Below are positions 35,883 through 44,711 of a stretch of DNA of 64,000 bases, piece by piece. The stretch covers positions 1-64,000 of the forward strand of contig NZ_JBHUWD010000021.1 in NCBI RefSeq assembly GCF_042670205.1, in the 5' to 3' direction. Within the stretch, counting starts at the first letter, position 1; each line of letters begins with the position of its first letter. The DNA is from Luteimicrobium sp042670205 (GTDB lineage Bacteria > Actinomycetota > Actinomycetes > Actinomycetales > Cellulomonadaceae). The notes beneath the pieces were generated by a model, which had not been told where the DNA came from, searched no databases, and saw only the letters and a program-made list of their open reading frames with translations. The position numbers and the translations under genes are program-made.

Positions 35883-37895
35883 ATGAGGGTCCTGCGCGTC
35901 TCGCACAGCGCGGTCGTCGACGCGTGGCGTGAGCGCGAGCGGGAGCTGCGCCGCCGCGGCGTGGGCGTCCGGCTGGTGTCCGCGCGCGCATGGGACGAGG
36001 CGGGCCGCGTCGTACCGCTCGTACCCCGTCCGGGCGAGGACGTCGTCGGCGTCCGGACCTTCGGCACGCATCCCGCCCTGTTCCTGTTCGACCCGGTCGG
36101 TCTGTGGCGCGAGCTGGGTCGCGACGTCGACGTCCTCGACGTCCACGAGGAGCCCTACGCGCTCGCGACCCTCGAGGTCCTGACGCTGCGCCGTCTGCGG
36201 CGCCTCCTGACAGGCAGGCCGCGACACCTCGCGCCGTTCGCCCTGTACTCGGCCCAGAACATCGAGAAGCGCTACCCGCCCCCGTTCCGCTGGTTCGAGC
36301 GAGCCGCGCTGCGCCGCGCGGCGGCGCTGTCCGTGTGCAACGTGGCGGGCGAGATCGCCGTCCGCAAGGGCTTCCGAGGGGTCGTCCGGCGGATCCCGCT
36401 CGGCTTCGACCCTGACGTCTTCCACCCCGCCGCCCCCCGGCAGGCCGGCCCGGTGGGGAGCCCGGTGCGTGTCGGGTACGCCGGCCGCCTGGTCGAGCAC
36501 AAGGGCGTCCGCGTGCTCCTGGAGGCCGTCGAGACGTCGGACGAACTCCGGCTCGACCTCGTCGGCGACGGCCCCCTCCGCGACGAGGTCGCCGCCCGGG
36601 CGGCCCGGTCGGACGGACGCATCACGGTCCAGCCGAGCACGGACGCGCCCGGGCTCGCAGCGTTCTACCGCTCGGTCGACGTGCTCGCAGTCCCCTCCCT
36701 CGTGACTCCCGGCTGGGTCGAGCAGTTCGGCCGCGTCGTCGTCGAGGCGATGGCCTGCGGGACACCCGTCGTGGCGACCTCGACCGGTGCGCTGCCGGAC
36801 GTCGTCGGCGACGCGGGGCTGCTCGTCCCGCCCGACGACGCCGCGGCCCTCCGCGCCGCGCTCGAGCGCGTGGGGCGCGAGCCGGCGCTCGCGGACCGGC
36901 TGCGTGCGGCGGGGATCGAGCGTGCGACGTCGTGCACGTGGGCGGCCGTCGCGGACGACTACGAAGTCATGTACAGATCGATGCTGGGCGACCGTACGGA
37001 TGTCCGGGACGGCGCGGCCGGCCCGCGTGCGAGCGGGGCCGGTGGGCGGGACGTCGAGGTCGTCGTCGTCGCCTACCACCGCCCCGACCTCCTCGCGCGG
37101 GCCCTCGCGCCGGTCGCCGGCCGCTTCCCCGTGACCGTCGTCGACAACTCCTCCTCCCTCGACGTCGCGAAGGTCGCCGCCGACGCCGGCGTCCGCTACC
37201 TCGACCCGGGCCGCAACGGCGGCTTCGCGGCCGGCGTCAACCACGCGCTCGGCGACCGGCTCGCGCCCGACGCGGACGTCCTGCTGCTCAACCCGGACGC
37301 CGTCGTCGCGCCCGACGACGTCCGGCGTCTGTCCGACGCCCTCGCCGCCGACCCGCGGCTCGCGAGCGTCGGCCCGCGCCAGGTCGACGACGACGGCGCT
37401 CCCGCCCGCGTCGCGTGGCCCTTCCCCACGCCCGGCGGCGCGTGGCTCGAGGCCGCGGGGCTCGGGCGGCTGCGCACGCGCGAGGACTTCGTCATCGGCT
37501 CGGTGCTGCTCCTGCGCGGCGAGGCCCTCGCCGACGTCGGGCCGTTCGACGAGACGTTCTTCCTCTACGCCGAGGAGACCGACTGGGCGCGGCGGGCCGC
37601 CTCACGCGGCTGGCGCCACGCCGTCGTGCGGGACGCCGTCGCGACGCACGCGGGTGGCGCCACGAGCTCGGACGAGACGCGGCGCGAGCGGACCTTCCAC
37701 GCGTCGCAGGAGCGCTACTACCGCAAGCACTTCGGACGGCTCGGCTGGCAGGCGGCGCGGGGAGCGGCGCTCGCCGGGTCGGCCGTGCGCGGCGTGGTGC
37801 TGCCGGGCGAGCGGGGTGCGGCCGCCCGTCGGCGTGTCGTCCTGTACGCCCGAGGCCCGGCAGCCGAGCAGCACCGCGCGAACGGCGCGCCATGA
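35883..37895 (+). CDS. bifunctional glycosyltransferase, GT4 fused to GT2
   Basis: A 670-residue fusion. Residues about 1-370 form a GT-B (GT4) enzyme with RVGYAGRLVEHKGVRVLLEA and the donor loop VEQFGRVVVEAMACGTP. Residues about 390-625 form a GT-A (GT2) enzyme of the rhamnosyltransferase type, with VVVAYHRPDLLARAL, VVDNSSS, LLLNPDAVVAPDD and the acceptor motif FFLYAEETDWARRA. A short Gly/Ala-rich linker joins them. Two consecutive sugar additions by one polypeptide is the simple reading. ATG 35883 is seven bases after CAGAAT, so the mRNA appears leaderless. Its stop overlaps the polymerase start (ATGA). Confidence 0.9.
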   Translation: MRVLRVSHSAVVDAWRERERELRRRGVGVRLVSARAWDEAGRVVPLVPRPGEDVVGVRTFGTHPALFLFDPVGLWRELGRDVDVLDVHEEPYALATLEVLTLRRLRRLLTGRPRHLAPFALYSAQNIEKRYPPPFRWFERAALRRAAALSVCNVAGEIAVRKGFRGVVRRIPLGFDPDVFHPAAPRQAGPVGSPVRVGYAGRLVEHKGVRVLLEAVETSDELRLDLVGDGPLRDEVAARAARSDGRITVQPSTDAPGLAAFYRSVDVLAVPSLVTPGWVEQFGRVVVEAMACGTPVVATSTGALPDVVGDAGLLVPPDDAAALRAALERVGREPALADRLRAAGIERATSCTWAAVADDYEVMYRSMLGDRTDVRDGAAGPRASGAGGRDVEVVVVAYHRPDLLARALAPVAGRFPVTVVDNSSSLDVAKVAADAGVRYLDPGRNGGFAAGVNHALGDRLAPDADVLLLNPDAVVAPDDVRRLSDALAADPRLASVGPRQVDDDGAPARVAWPFPTPGGAWLEAAGLGRLRTREDFVIGSVLLLRGEALADVGPFDETFFLYAEETDWARRAASRGWRHAVVRDAVATHAGGATSSDETRRERTFHASQERYYRKHFGRLGWQAARGAALAGSAVRGVVLPGERGAAARRRVVLYARGPAAEQHRANGAP

Positions 37896-39295
37896 GCCAC
37901 AGCACCGGCACCGGCACCCGCACCTGGCACGCGTCCGTCCTGACCCGCGCGACGGTGGGTAGGCGGTGGTTCTCCGCCGCCTTCGGCGCGGTGGCGGTCC
38001 TCGCCCTGCTCGCCGCGATCGGCGTCGCAGTGCCGGACTACGGCGTGTACGCGCTCGCTGCCGCAGTCGCCCTGCTCATCACGGGGGCGACCGTCTACAA
38101 CCCGGCGGCGATCCCCGTGCTCGCCATGCCCGCGCTCGTCGTGGTGCAGCGCGTCGGGGGCGCGAGCACCAACCTCTCCTTCAGCGACTTCGCCCTCTTC
38201 GGTGCGTTCTGGGCTGCCCTGCTGCTCGGCCCCCGGCCCTGGTCGCGTCCGATGCGCAGCCTCCTGTGGCTCTCCGCCTTCTACCAGGTCGCGACCCTCT
38301 TCACCGTGATCGCCAACCCGTACCGTGCCAACACCGTCGAGTGGTTCCACGCGTGGTTGTCCGTCGGCGGCGCGCTCGTCGTGGGCTGGGCCGTCGGGCG
38401 GTCGGGGCACGCGCGCCTCGGCGTCGGCCTCTACCTCGGAGCGTGCGGCATCCTTGCGGCCGCCACCTGCGTCCAGGGGCTCACCCAGCTCGCCCAGGGC
38501 AACACCGCCGCTGTCTTCCTGAGCTGGCCGTACGGCATGCACAAGAACTTCGTCGGCGACGTGCTCGGCATCGCGGCCCTCGTTGTGTACGCCCGACCAC
38601 CGTGGCTCGGCCTGTCGCGCAAGGTCGCGTATCCCGCGTTCTGGCTGTTCGTCCTCGCGATCGCCGCGACGCAGTCACGCCAGGCGATCGTCGGGCTCGG
38701 GCTCCTCGTCCTCGTGGTCGCGCTGCGCCGCGGCCAGGGTGTCCGGCACACGAAGCTCGTGCTCCTCGCGATCATCCCGGCCGGGTTCTTCGTCGTGCAG
38801 GTGCTCGTCGATCAGCTGAGCTCGGGGAACCAGTTCAACTCGGCCTACCAGCGGATCAGCTGGTACCAGGACGCGCTCGTGGTGTGGAACCTCAACCAGT
38901 GGTTCGGCGCCGGGCTGCGGTGGTGGTACTCGGGACGCACCCCGTACTCGTTCCAGCCGCCCAACGCGGAGCTCGAGGTGTTGTCGTCGGCCGGAACCGT
39001 GGGTCTGGTCGGGTTCCTCGTCCTGATGCTCGGCGCGCTCGTCGTGGTCTGGCGGATCTCGCCCGCCTACGGGACCCTGGCGTTCGCCGTGATCGCGTCC
39101 CGCCTCGTCCAGGGGCAGCTCGACCTCTTCTGGGTCTCGGTACAGACCTCGGTGCCCTTCGTCATCGCGGGCGTGTGCGTGGGCGCGCTCGCCCGGCACG
39201 AGGCCGCGCCACCGCAACCGGACGACGGCGCCGAGCGCGAGGGCCCACCTGTCGCGACCGACGAGCGCGCGTCCGCGAGCCCGGTCGCCGCATGA
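37892..39295 (+). CDS. O-antigen ligase/polymerase-like membrane protein
   Basis: A 467-residue protein with about ten to twelve hydrophobic segments and one large extracytoplasmic loop near the middle-to-end, ISWYQDALVVWNLNQWFGAG, in the usual place of the Wzy_C/WaaL catalytic loop. It is therefore the likely enzyme that polymerises repeat units or transfers the finished glycan to its acceptor outside the membrane. The C-terminal tail is short, acidic and Pro-rich. The start overlaps the preceding glycosyltransferase stop by four bases, and its own stop overlaps the next glycosyltransferase start in the same way. Confidence 0.85.
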   Translation: MSHSTGTGTRTWHASVLTRATVGRRWFSAAFGAVAVLALLAAIGVAVPDYGVYALAAAVALLITGATVYNPAAIPVLAMPALVVVQRVGGASTNLSFSDFALFGAFWAALLLGPRPWSRPMRSLLWLSAFYQVATLFTVIANPYRANTVEWFHAWLSVGGALVVGWAVGRSGHARLGVGLYLGACGILAAATCVQGLTQLAQGNTAAVFLSWPYGMHKNFVGDVLGIAALVVYARPPWLGLSRKVAYPAFWLFVLAIAATQSRQAIVGLGLLVLVVALRRGQGVRHTKLVLLAIIPAGFFVVQVLVDQLSSGNQFNSAYQRISWYQDALVVWNLNQWFGAGLRWWYSGRTPYSFQPPNAELEVLSSAGTVGLVGFLVLMLGALVVVWRISPAYGTLAFAVIASRLVQGQLDLFWVSVQTSVPFVIAGVCVGALARHEAAPPQPDDGAEREGPPVATDERASASPVAA

Positions 39296-40329
39296 GGGTC
39301 CTCCACGTCGTCGACTCGGACGCGTTCGCCGGCGTCGAGCGGCACGTCGCCAGGCTCGCCCGAGCCCAGGCCGCCGCGGGGGACCGCGTCCACGTGCTCG
39401 GGGGCGCTGTCGACGCGATGCGCGCCGAGGCCGGCCCTCGCGTCGCCGTCGAGCCGGTGCAGGGGCTGCGCACGACCGCGCGGGCCGTCGCGCGGCTCGG
39501 GTGCACCGCGGACGTCGTCCACGTCCACATGACAGCGGCCGAGGTCGCGGCGTCGCTCGCCGGGCCCCTGGCTGCGCTGCGCGGGCGGCGGCTGGCGCCC
39601 GTCGTCGCGACACGTCACTTCGCGCGTCCTCGGGGCTCGGGCCGCCTCGGTCCTCTGACCGCCGCGATCGCCCGCCGGCCCGTCCGGGCGCAGCTCGCGA
39701 TCAGCGCCTACGTCGCCGCGCACGTCGACGGCGCCTCCGTCGTCGTCAGCCCGGGCGTCGACACGGCGGGCGACGCCCCACCGGCGTCCGATCGCGCCAG
39801 CGTCGTCCTCCTGGCGCAGCGGCTCGAGGCGGAGAAGGACGGCGACGTCGCTCTACGAGCGTTCGCGGCGTCGGGCCTGGCCGCCGGCGGCTGGGAGCTC
39901 CACGTCGCAGGCGACGGCGCCCTCCGGGCTGACCTCGAGGACCTCGCAATGCGGCTCGGGATCGGCGCCGCGACGCGCTTCCTCGGGCACCGGGCTGACG
40001 TGCCCGACCTGCTCGACCACGCCGCCCTGCTCCTCGCGCCTTGCCGCATCGAGGGTCTCGGGCTGAGCGTGCTCGAGGCGATGGCGCGGGGGCTGCCGGT
40101 CGTCGCGGCGGACGCGGGCGGACACACCGAGCTGCTCCAGGGCCTCCACGGCGCGTGCCTCGTCGCCCCCGGCGACCCCGACGATGCCGCCCGCGCGCTC
40201 CGCGTTCTCGCCGCCGACCCGGCAGCCCGCGACGCCTACGGGGCGGCCGAGCAGCAGCGCCAGCGCCACACCTTCACGCTCGAGAACCAGGTACGGCACA
40301 CCGAAGCGGTCTACCGTACGGTGCTGTGA
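39292..40329 (+). CDS. glycosyltransferase family 4
   Basis: A 345-residue GT-B enzyme. It opens MRVLHVVDSDAFAGVERHVA, a GT4 acceptor domain with the G-x-E/H loop. The C-terminal half has VVLLAQRLEAEKDGDVALRAF and the donor loop APCRIEGLGLSVLEAMARG with E-x7-E-type acidic residues. Both ends overlap neighbouring genes by four bases, so it is translated as part of the 35883-41534 operon. It is shorter than the average GT4 because the N-terminal domain is compact. Confidence 0.88.
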   Translation: MRVLHVVDSDAFAGVERHVARLARAQAAAGDRVHVLGGAVDAMRAEAGPRVAVEPVQGLRTTARAVARLGCTADVVHVHMTAAEVAASLAGPLAALRGRRLAPVVATRHFARPRGSGRLGPLTAAIARRPVRAQLAISAYVAAHVDGASVVVSPGVDTAGDAPPASDRASVVLLAQRLEAEKDGDVALRAFAASGLAAGGWELHVAGDGALRADLEDLAMRLGIGAATRFLGHRADVPDLLDHAALLLAPCRIEGLGLSVLEAMARGLPVVAADAGGHTELLQGLHGACLVAPGDPDDAARALRVLAADPAARDAYGAAEQQRQRHTFTLENQVRHTEAVYRTVL

Positions 40330-41534
40330 CCGCACCCCCGTCCGCGCCCGCGCCGACACCGCCGTCCGCCGCCGCGCCAGGTGAGTCCCTGATCGTCGTG
40401 TCGCTCGAGCCGTGGGACGAGGTGTGGCGGCGCAACCAGTACCTCGTCACCGAGCTGCTCCGCGCCGATCCGGCGCTCACCGTGCTGTTCGTCGAGCCGC
40501 CCGCCGACGTCACGTACGCCGCCCTGCGCCGGACGACGCCGCGCCCCGGGCGCGGACTTCGGCACGGCCCCGCCCTGGACGGCGTCGGGCCGGACCGCCT
40601 GTGGCTGTACGAGCCGACCAAGACGCTCCCCCGCAAGGTCGCCCCCCGCTACGACGACCGCCGCGCGCACCGGGTGCTCCGCGCCGCCCGGCACGCCGGG
40701 CTCGCCGACCCCACGCTCTGGGTCAACGACGTCGGCGGCGCGGCGCTCCTCGACGAGCGCCTGCCGACGCTCTACGACGTCACCGACGACTGGCTGGCTG
40801 CGGCCCGCACGCCCGACGAGACGGACCGGCTCACACGCGCCGAGGGCGCTCTCCTCGCGCGCGCCGACGTCGTCACCGTGTGCTCGCCCGCGCTCGGCGC
40901 CTCCAAGGGCGCGGGTCGGCCGGCGGGCGCGCCCGCGCCCGTGCTCGTCACCAACGGCGTCGACGCGGCGCGCTACCGCGACCCCGTCGCCCGTCCGCAC
41001 GACCTCCCCCCGGGACGCACGGCCGTGTACGTCGGGACGCTCCACGCGGACCGGCTCGACGTCGATCTGTGCGTCGCCACCAGCCAGGCCCTCGACGGCG
41101 ACGGGACGCTCGTCCTCGTCGGCCCCGTCGCGCTCGAGGCCGACGACGTGCGCCGGCTGCGCGAGGCCGAGGTGGTGCTGCTCGGGCCCCGCCCGCGCGA
41201 CGCCGTCCCCGCTTACCTGCAGCACGCCGACGTGCTGGTCGTGCCGCACGTCGTCGACGCCTTCACCGACAGCCTGGACCCGATCAAGCTCTACGAGTAC
41301 CTCGCGGTCGGCCGGCCGGTCGTCTCGACGCCGGTCGCCGGGTTCCGCGACGCCGCGGCACCCGTCACGGTCGCGAAGGGCGCCGAGTTCGCGACGGCCG
41401 TCGTCGACAGCACCGCGGGGCCTCGCGTCGCCGCCGTCGAGCCGCCCGCCGACCTCCCGACGTGGCCGCGTCAGGCCGAGCTCATGCGCGACGCGCTCCG
41501 CGACGCGCGGCGACGGTCCGCCACGTCGCGGTGA
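40326..41534 (+). CDS. glycosyltransferase, TuaH-like (GT4/GT1)
   Basis: A 402-residue GT-B protein. After a Pro/Ala-rich start it has LIVVSLEPWDEVWRRNQYLV, the opening typical of the TuaH group from teichuronic acid clusters. It also has YDVTDDWLAA, VYVGTLHADRLDVDL and the donor loop DSLDPIKLYEYLAVGRPVV, which replaces the normal E-x7-E loop with KLYEYLA. GTG 40326 overlaps the previous stop (GTGA). The 3' end overlaps the convergent glycosyltransferase by 53 bases, the longest overlap in the window. It is the last gene of the plus-strand operon from 35883. Confidence 0.85.
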   Translation: MTAPPSAPAPTPPSAAAPGESLIVVSLEPWDEVWRRNQYLVTELLRADPALTVLFVEPPADVTYAALRRTTPRPGRGLRHGPALDGVGPDRLWLYEPTKTLPRKVAPRYDDRRAHRVLRAARHAGLADPTLWVNDVGGAALLDERLPTLYDVTDDWLAAARTPDETDRLTRAEGALLARADVVTVCSPALGASKGAGRPAGAPAPVLVTNGVDAARYRDPVARPHDLPPGRTAVYVGTLHADRLDVDLCVATSQALDGDGTLVLVGPVALEADDVRRLREAEVVLLGPRPRDAVPAYLQHADVLVVPHVVDAFTDSLDPIKLYEYLAVGRPVVSTPVAGFRDAAAPVTVAKGAEFATAVVDSTAGPRVAAVEPPADLPTWPRQAELMRDALRDARRRSATSR

Positions 41535-42678
41535 CGGTCGCCGCGGCGCGCGCGACCGGGAACCGCTCGAGCGCGGCGTCGTAGGCCGCGACCGCCCGCG
41601 CCCGGCTCGCCGCTGGGTCGTCGAGCACCCCGACGACCGCCGCCGCGAGCGCGTCGCTGTCGCCCGGCGGGACGAGGACCCCGAGCGGGCCGTCGTCGCC
41701 GCGCAGGATCTCGGTCACGCCGCCCGCGTCCGCCGCGACGACGGGGACCCCGCGGACCATGCCCTCGACGACCACCTGCCCGAACGGCTCCGGGACGGGC
41801 GACGCGTGCACGAGGACGCTCAGCCCGTCGAGGACCGCTGCGACGTCGTCGACGTGCCCGACGACCTCGACCGCGTCGCCGAGGCCCAGCCGGGCGATCT
41901 CGGCCGTCACGTCGGCCGCGTAGTCCTCGCCCCCGAAGAGCGGCGCCCCCACGAGCCGGAACCGGGCGCCCGGGTGCGCGGCCAGCACGGCCGGCACCGC
42001 GCGCACGAGCTCGAGCTGCCCCTTGGTCGGGCTGATCCTCCCGACGAGCCCGACCACAGGAGGGCTCGGGTCGACGCGCTCGCGGGCACCGTCCGGCCGG
42101 ACCTGTTCCGGGGCGAACCCCGGGTAGGCGACGACGGCGCCCGGCGGCAGGGTGGCAGCGGTCGCCTCCGAGTTCGCGACCACGGCGCGCGGCACGCGCT
42201 CGGCGAGCCACCGGAACACCCTCGCCACACGAGCGGGAAGGTAGTCGTCCGCGACCCGGTCGTGGACGTGCCAGACGACGGGGGCCCGCGCCACCGCGGC
42301 AGCGACCGAACCCAGCACGTCGGCCTTGAGCGACTGCGTGTGCACGACGTCGGGCCGCAGCGTCCGGAGCCGCCGCGCGAGGCGCCACACGAACGGCACG
42401 GCGGCCCACGCCGACCGGACGCTCGCCCACGCGCCGAGCGTGTCGCGCGACCGACCGCGGACGCCCTCGCCGAGCCGGACCACCTCCACGGGCGTGCCCC
42501 CGTCCCGGAGCCGCCCGACCAGCGGCCCGTCGGCGAAGACGATCACCCGGACCCGGACCTCGGCCGGGTCGAGCGCCTCGCACAGGCGCGCCAGCGCGAG
42601 CTCGCCTCCCCCGAGGTCCGCCGTGTGGTCGAGGACGACCACCCGCAGCCGGGCGTCCGACGGGATCGGCCGGCTCAC
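41482..42678 (-). CDS. glycosyltransferase family 4
   Basis: A 398-residue GT-B enzyme. The N-terminus LRVVVLDHTADLGGGELALA has the GGGE loop, and VVWHVHDRVADDYL is the nucleotide-facing segment. The C-terminal half has VVGLVGRISPTKGQLELVRA and SPVPEPFGQVVVEGMVRG, with the E-x7-E pair present. GTG 42678 overlaps the stop of the Wzc-like gene by four bases, so it is co-translated with the chain-length protein. Confidence 0.88.
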   Translation of the reverse strand: MSRPIPSDARLRVVVLDHTADLGGGELALARLCEALDPAEVRVRVIVFADGPLVGRLRDGGTPVEVVRLGEGVRGRSRDTLGAWASVRSAWAAVPFVWRLARRLRTLRPDVVHTQSLKADVLGSVAAAVARAPVVWHVHDRVADDYLPARVARVFRWLAERVPRAVVANSEATAATLPPGAVVAYPGFAPEQVRPDGARERVDPSPPVVGLVGRISPTKGQLELVRAVPAVLAAHPGARFRLVGAPLFGGEDYAADVTAEIARLGLGDAVEVVGHVDDVAAVLDGLSVLVHASPVPEPFGQVVVEGMVRGVPVVAADAGGVTEILRGDDGPLGVLVPPGDSDALAAAVVGVLDDPAASRARAVAAYDAALERFPVARAAATVTATWRTVAARRGARRA

Positions 42679-44663
42679 CGCGCGTCAGGCGCGGACGGCT
42701 GGTCCGTCGTGTCCTCGACGACGGCGATCGCCCCGGTCTTCGGGCGGCCCTGCACGGGGCTCCACGCCGGCTGGATCCTCGGTCGGCCCTGGCGCAGGCT
42801 CGGCGGTGCGGTGCGGACCGAGCCCGTCGTCGCGGGAACCGGCCGGGCAGCCGCGGGGGCGGCGGGCGCGGCGGGACGGGCTGGGGAGCTCGTGCCCGCC
42901 GGGGCTCCTGCGGGCCTCGTCGCAGCGGGCGGCTGCGCGGGCGAGGCGGACGTGGGGCCGGACGAGGCCGACGCGGGCGTGGGCTGCGGACCGCTCGGCT
43001 GGTGCCGGACGGGCTGGGACCGGAGGGGCTCCGGCCCGGCGGCCGGCTCACGCGACCCGAGCGCGGTCCGGCGCTCGGCACGTGACACGCCCGTGGGCGC
43101 CGAGGGCTCGGCGGCCCCCTGCGCCGGCGAGGATGCCTGCGCCGTCGAGCCGGCGGGTGCCGCGACCGGCGCTCCGTTCGACCCGCCCGCAGGGGCTGCG
43201 GAGGCCTCGCCGTACGTCGCCGCGTACGCCATGCGCCGGCTGCCCTGGACACCGGCCACCGCGAGCCCGGACAGGTGGACGTGGTTGACGCGCAGGCGCT
43301 TGACGGCCTCCGCGAGCACGAGCTCGTCGGTTTTCCCGACGCTCGCGACGAGCACGACGCCGTCCGTGTAGCTCCCGAGGATCGTCGCGTCGGCGGCTGC
43401 GAGCACGGGCGGCGCGTCGATGACGAGCACGTCGGCCTGGCCGCGCAGCGACGCGACGAGCTCGCGTGCCTGCGCCGTCGCGAGGTAGTCGGCCGGGTCG
43501 AGCGGCTGCTCGGGCACCGGGAACAGCGACAGGTTGGGCACACGCGTGGGACGCAGCGCCCGCGGGTCGCCGGTCCAGCCGTCGGGTGCCGGAAGGATCT
43601 CGTCGAGCTCGGGCCGGCGCATGTCGCCCGACATCGCGATGGTGCGTCGCCCGGACAGGGCCCACGAGGCCGCAAGGTTGGCCGCGATGAAGGAGCGGGG
43701 AGCGCTCGGGTCCGCGGCCGTGACGACGACGGCGATCTGGTCCCGGTGCGCCGCGGACACCTGCACGGCCGTGCGCAGCTCGCGAATCGACTCGGTGTAC
43801 GGCGTGGCGACACGGCTCGCGACGGGCAGGTGCCCGTGGTGGGTCGCGTCCTTGAGGGCTCGCTTCACGCCGTCGATCTCGGCCAGGACCGGCGCCTCCG
43901 CGATCTCCGCGGCCTGCCCCACCGTCCGCAGCCTGAAGTCGACACCACGCCGGGCGAAGGCCAGCCCGACGCCCGCAGCGAGGCCCGCGAGGAACGAAAT
44001 TGCCAGAACGCTGTCCCGCCCGAGGCCGAGGGGCACGCCGGCGGTCGCGGGCTTGGCGATCTGTCCGGGCGGGCTGAGCGAGCCGTACGCCGACCAGGTC
44101 CGCGTGAGGGAGTTGAGCGTATCGGTGCCCGAGCTCTGCAGTGCCTTCGCCTTGGGGTCGTTCTTGTTCTTCCGCAGCGTCGCCTGCGCGTCGGTGATCT
44201 GCTTGCTGGCCGCGTCCATCTGCTTGGACACCTTGTCGGCCTGTTGGCCGACGACCGTCGGCAGGTACGCGACGTACGCCTTCGCGAACGCGTTGGCGAG
44301 CGCTCCGGCGCGGACCGGCCCGGCGTCCTTGGCCTGGATCGTCATGACCAGCGTCTCGGCGTCGTAGGTCGCGGTCACGCGCGACGCGAGGTCTCGCGGC
44401 TCGGCGCCGCCGCCGACGTCCTGGGCCGCGGCCTGCGCGACGGGTGTGGACGTCACGAGGGTCGGGTCGGTGTTGGCCGTCACGGCCGAGCCGCCCTGGT
44501 CGCCGCCGCTCTGCACGGAGGCGAGCTGCACGGTCGCCGTGCCCTGGTACGTCGTGACCTGGCGGTTGAGATACAGGACGGCCGCGACCATGACGATCAC
44601 GACGGCCGCCAGCACGTACCACTTGCCGTCCCACACCGTACGCAGGAACTCGCGGACCGTCAC
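42675..44663 (-). CDS. Wzz/Wzc-like chain-length protein with non-kinase CpsD domain
   Basis: A 662-residue membrane protein. A Wzz-type region starts MTVREFLRTVWDGKWYVLAAV with the first membrane span, continues through a periplasmic-equivalent helical part (residues about 60-215) and returns at DSVLAISFLAGLAAGVGLAFA. The cytoplasmic domain resembles BY-kinases (Walker A' SGDMRRPELDEIL and Walker B ADVLVIDAPPV). However, Walker A is VTAADPSAPRSFIAANLA with no GK[S/T], and the last 170 or so residues are Pro/Ala/Ser-rich with no tyrosine. It probably cannot autophosphorylate and may act as a scaffold that sets chain length. GTG 44663 is the start. Confidence 0.88.
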   Translation of the reverse strand: MTVREFLRTVWDGKWYVLAAVVIVMVAAVLYLNRQVTTYQGTATVQLASVQSGGDQGGSAVTANTDPTLVTSTPVAQAAAQDVGGGAEPRDLASRVTATYDAETLVMTIQAKDAGPVRAGALANAFAKAYVAYLPTVVGQQADKVSKQMDAASKQITDAQATLRKNKNDPKAKALQSSGTDTLNSLTRTWSAYGSLSPPGQIAKPATAGVPLGLGRDSVLAISFLAGLAAGVGLAFARRGVDFRLRTVGQAAEIAEAPVLAEIDGVKRALKDATHHGHLPVASRVATPYTESIRELRTAVQVSAAHRDQIAVVVTAADPSAPRSFIAANLAASWALSGRRTIAMSGDMRRPELDEILPAPDGWTGDPRALRPTRVPNLSLFPVPEQPLDPADYLATAQARELVASLRGQADVLVIDAPPVLAAADATILGSYTDGVVLVASVGKTDELVLAEAVKRLRVNHVHLSGLAVAGVQGSRRMAYAATYGEASAAPAGGSNGAPVAAPAGSTAQASSPAQGAAEPSAPTGVSRAERRTALGSREPAAGPEPLRSQPVRHQPSGPQPTPASASSGPTSASPAQPPAATRPAGAPAGTSSPARPAAPAAPAAARPVPATTGSVRTAPPSLRQGRPRIQPAWSPVQGRPKTGAIAVVEDTTDQPSAPDAR

Positions 44664-44711
44664 GCGCCGCCTCGCCTTCTGGAGCCTCTCGACGAGCCCT
44701 CGCGGCCCCGT

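Noticed and set aside
37892..39295. Wzx flippase
   Set aside because: The protein has many spans, but the large late loop and the overall order of segments fit the O-antigen ligase/polymerase family, and MATE/Wzx-like features are absent.
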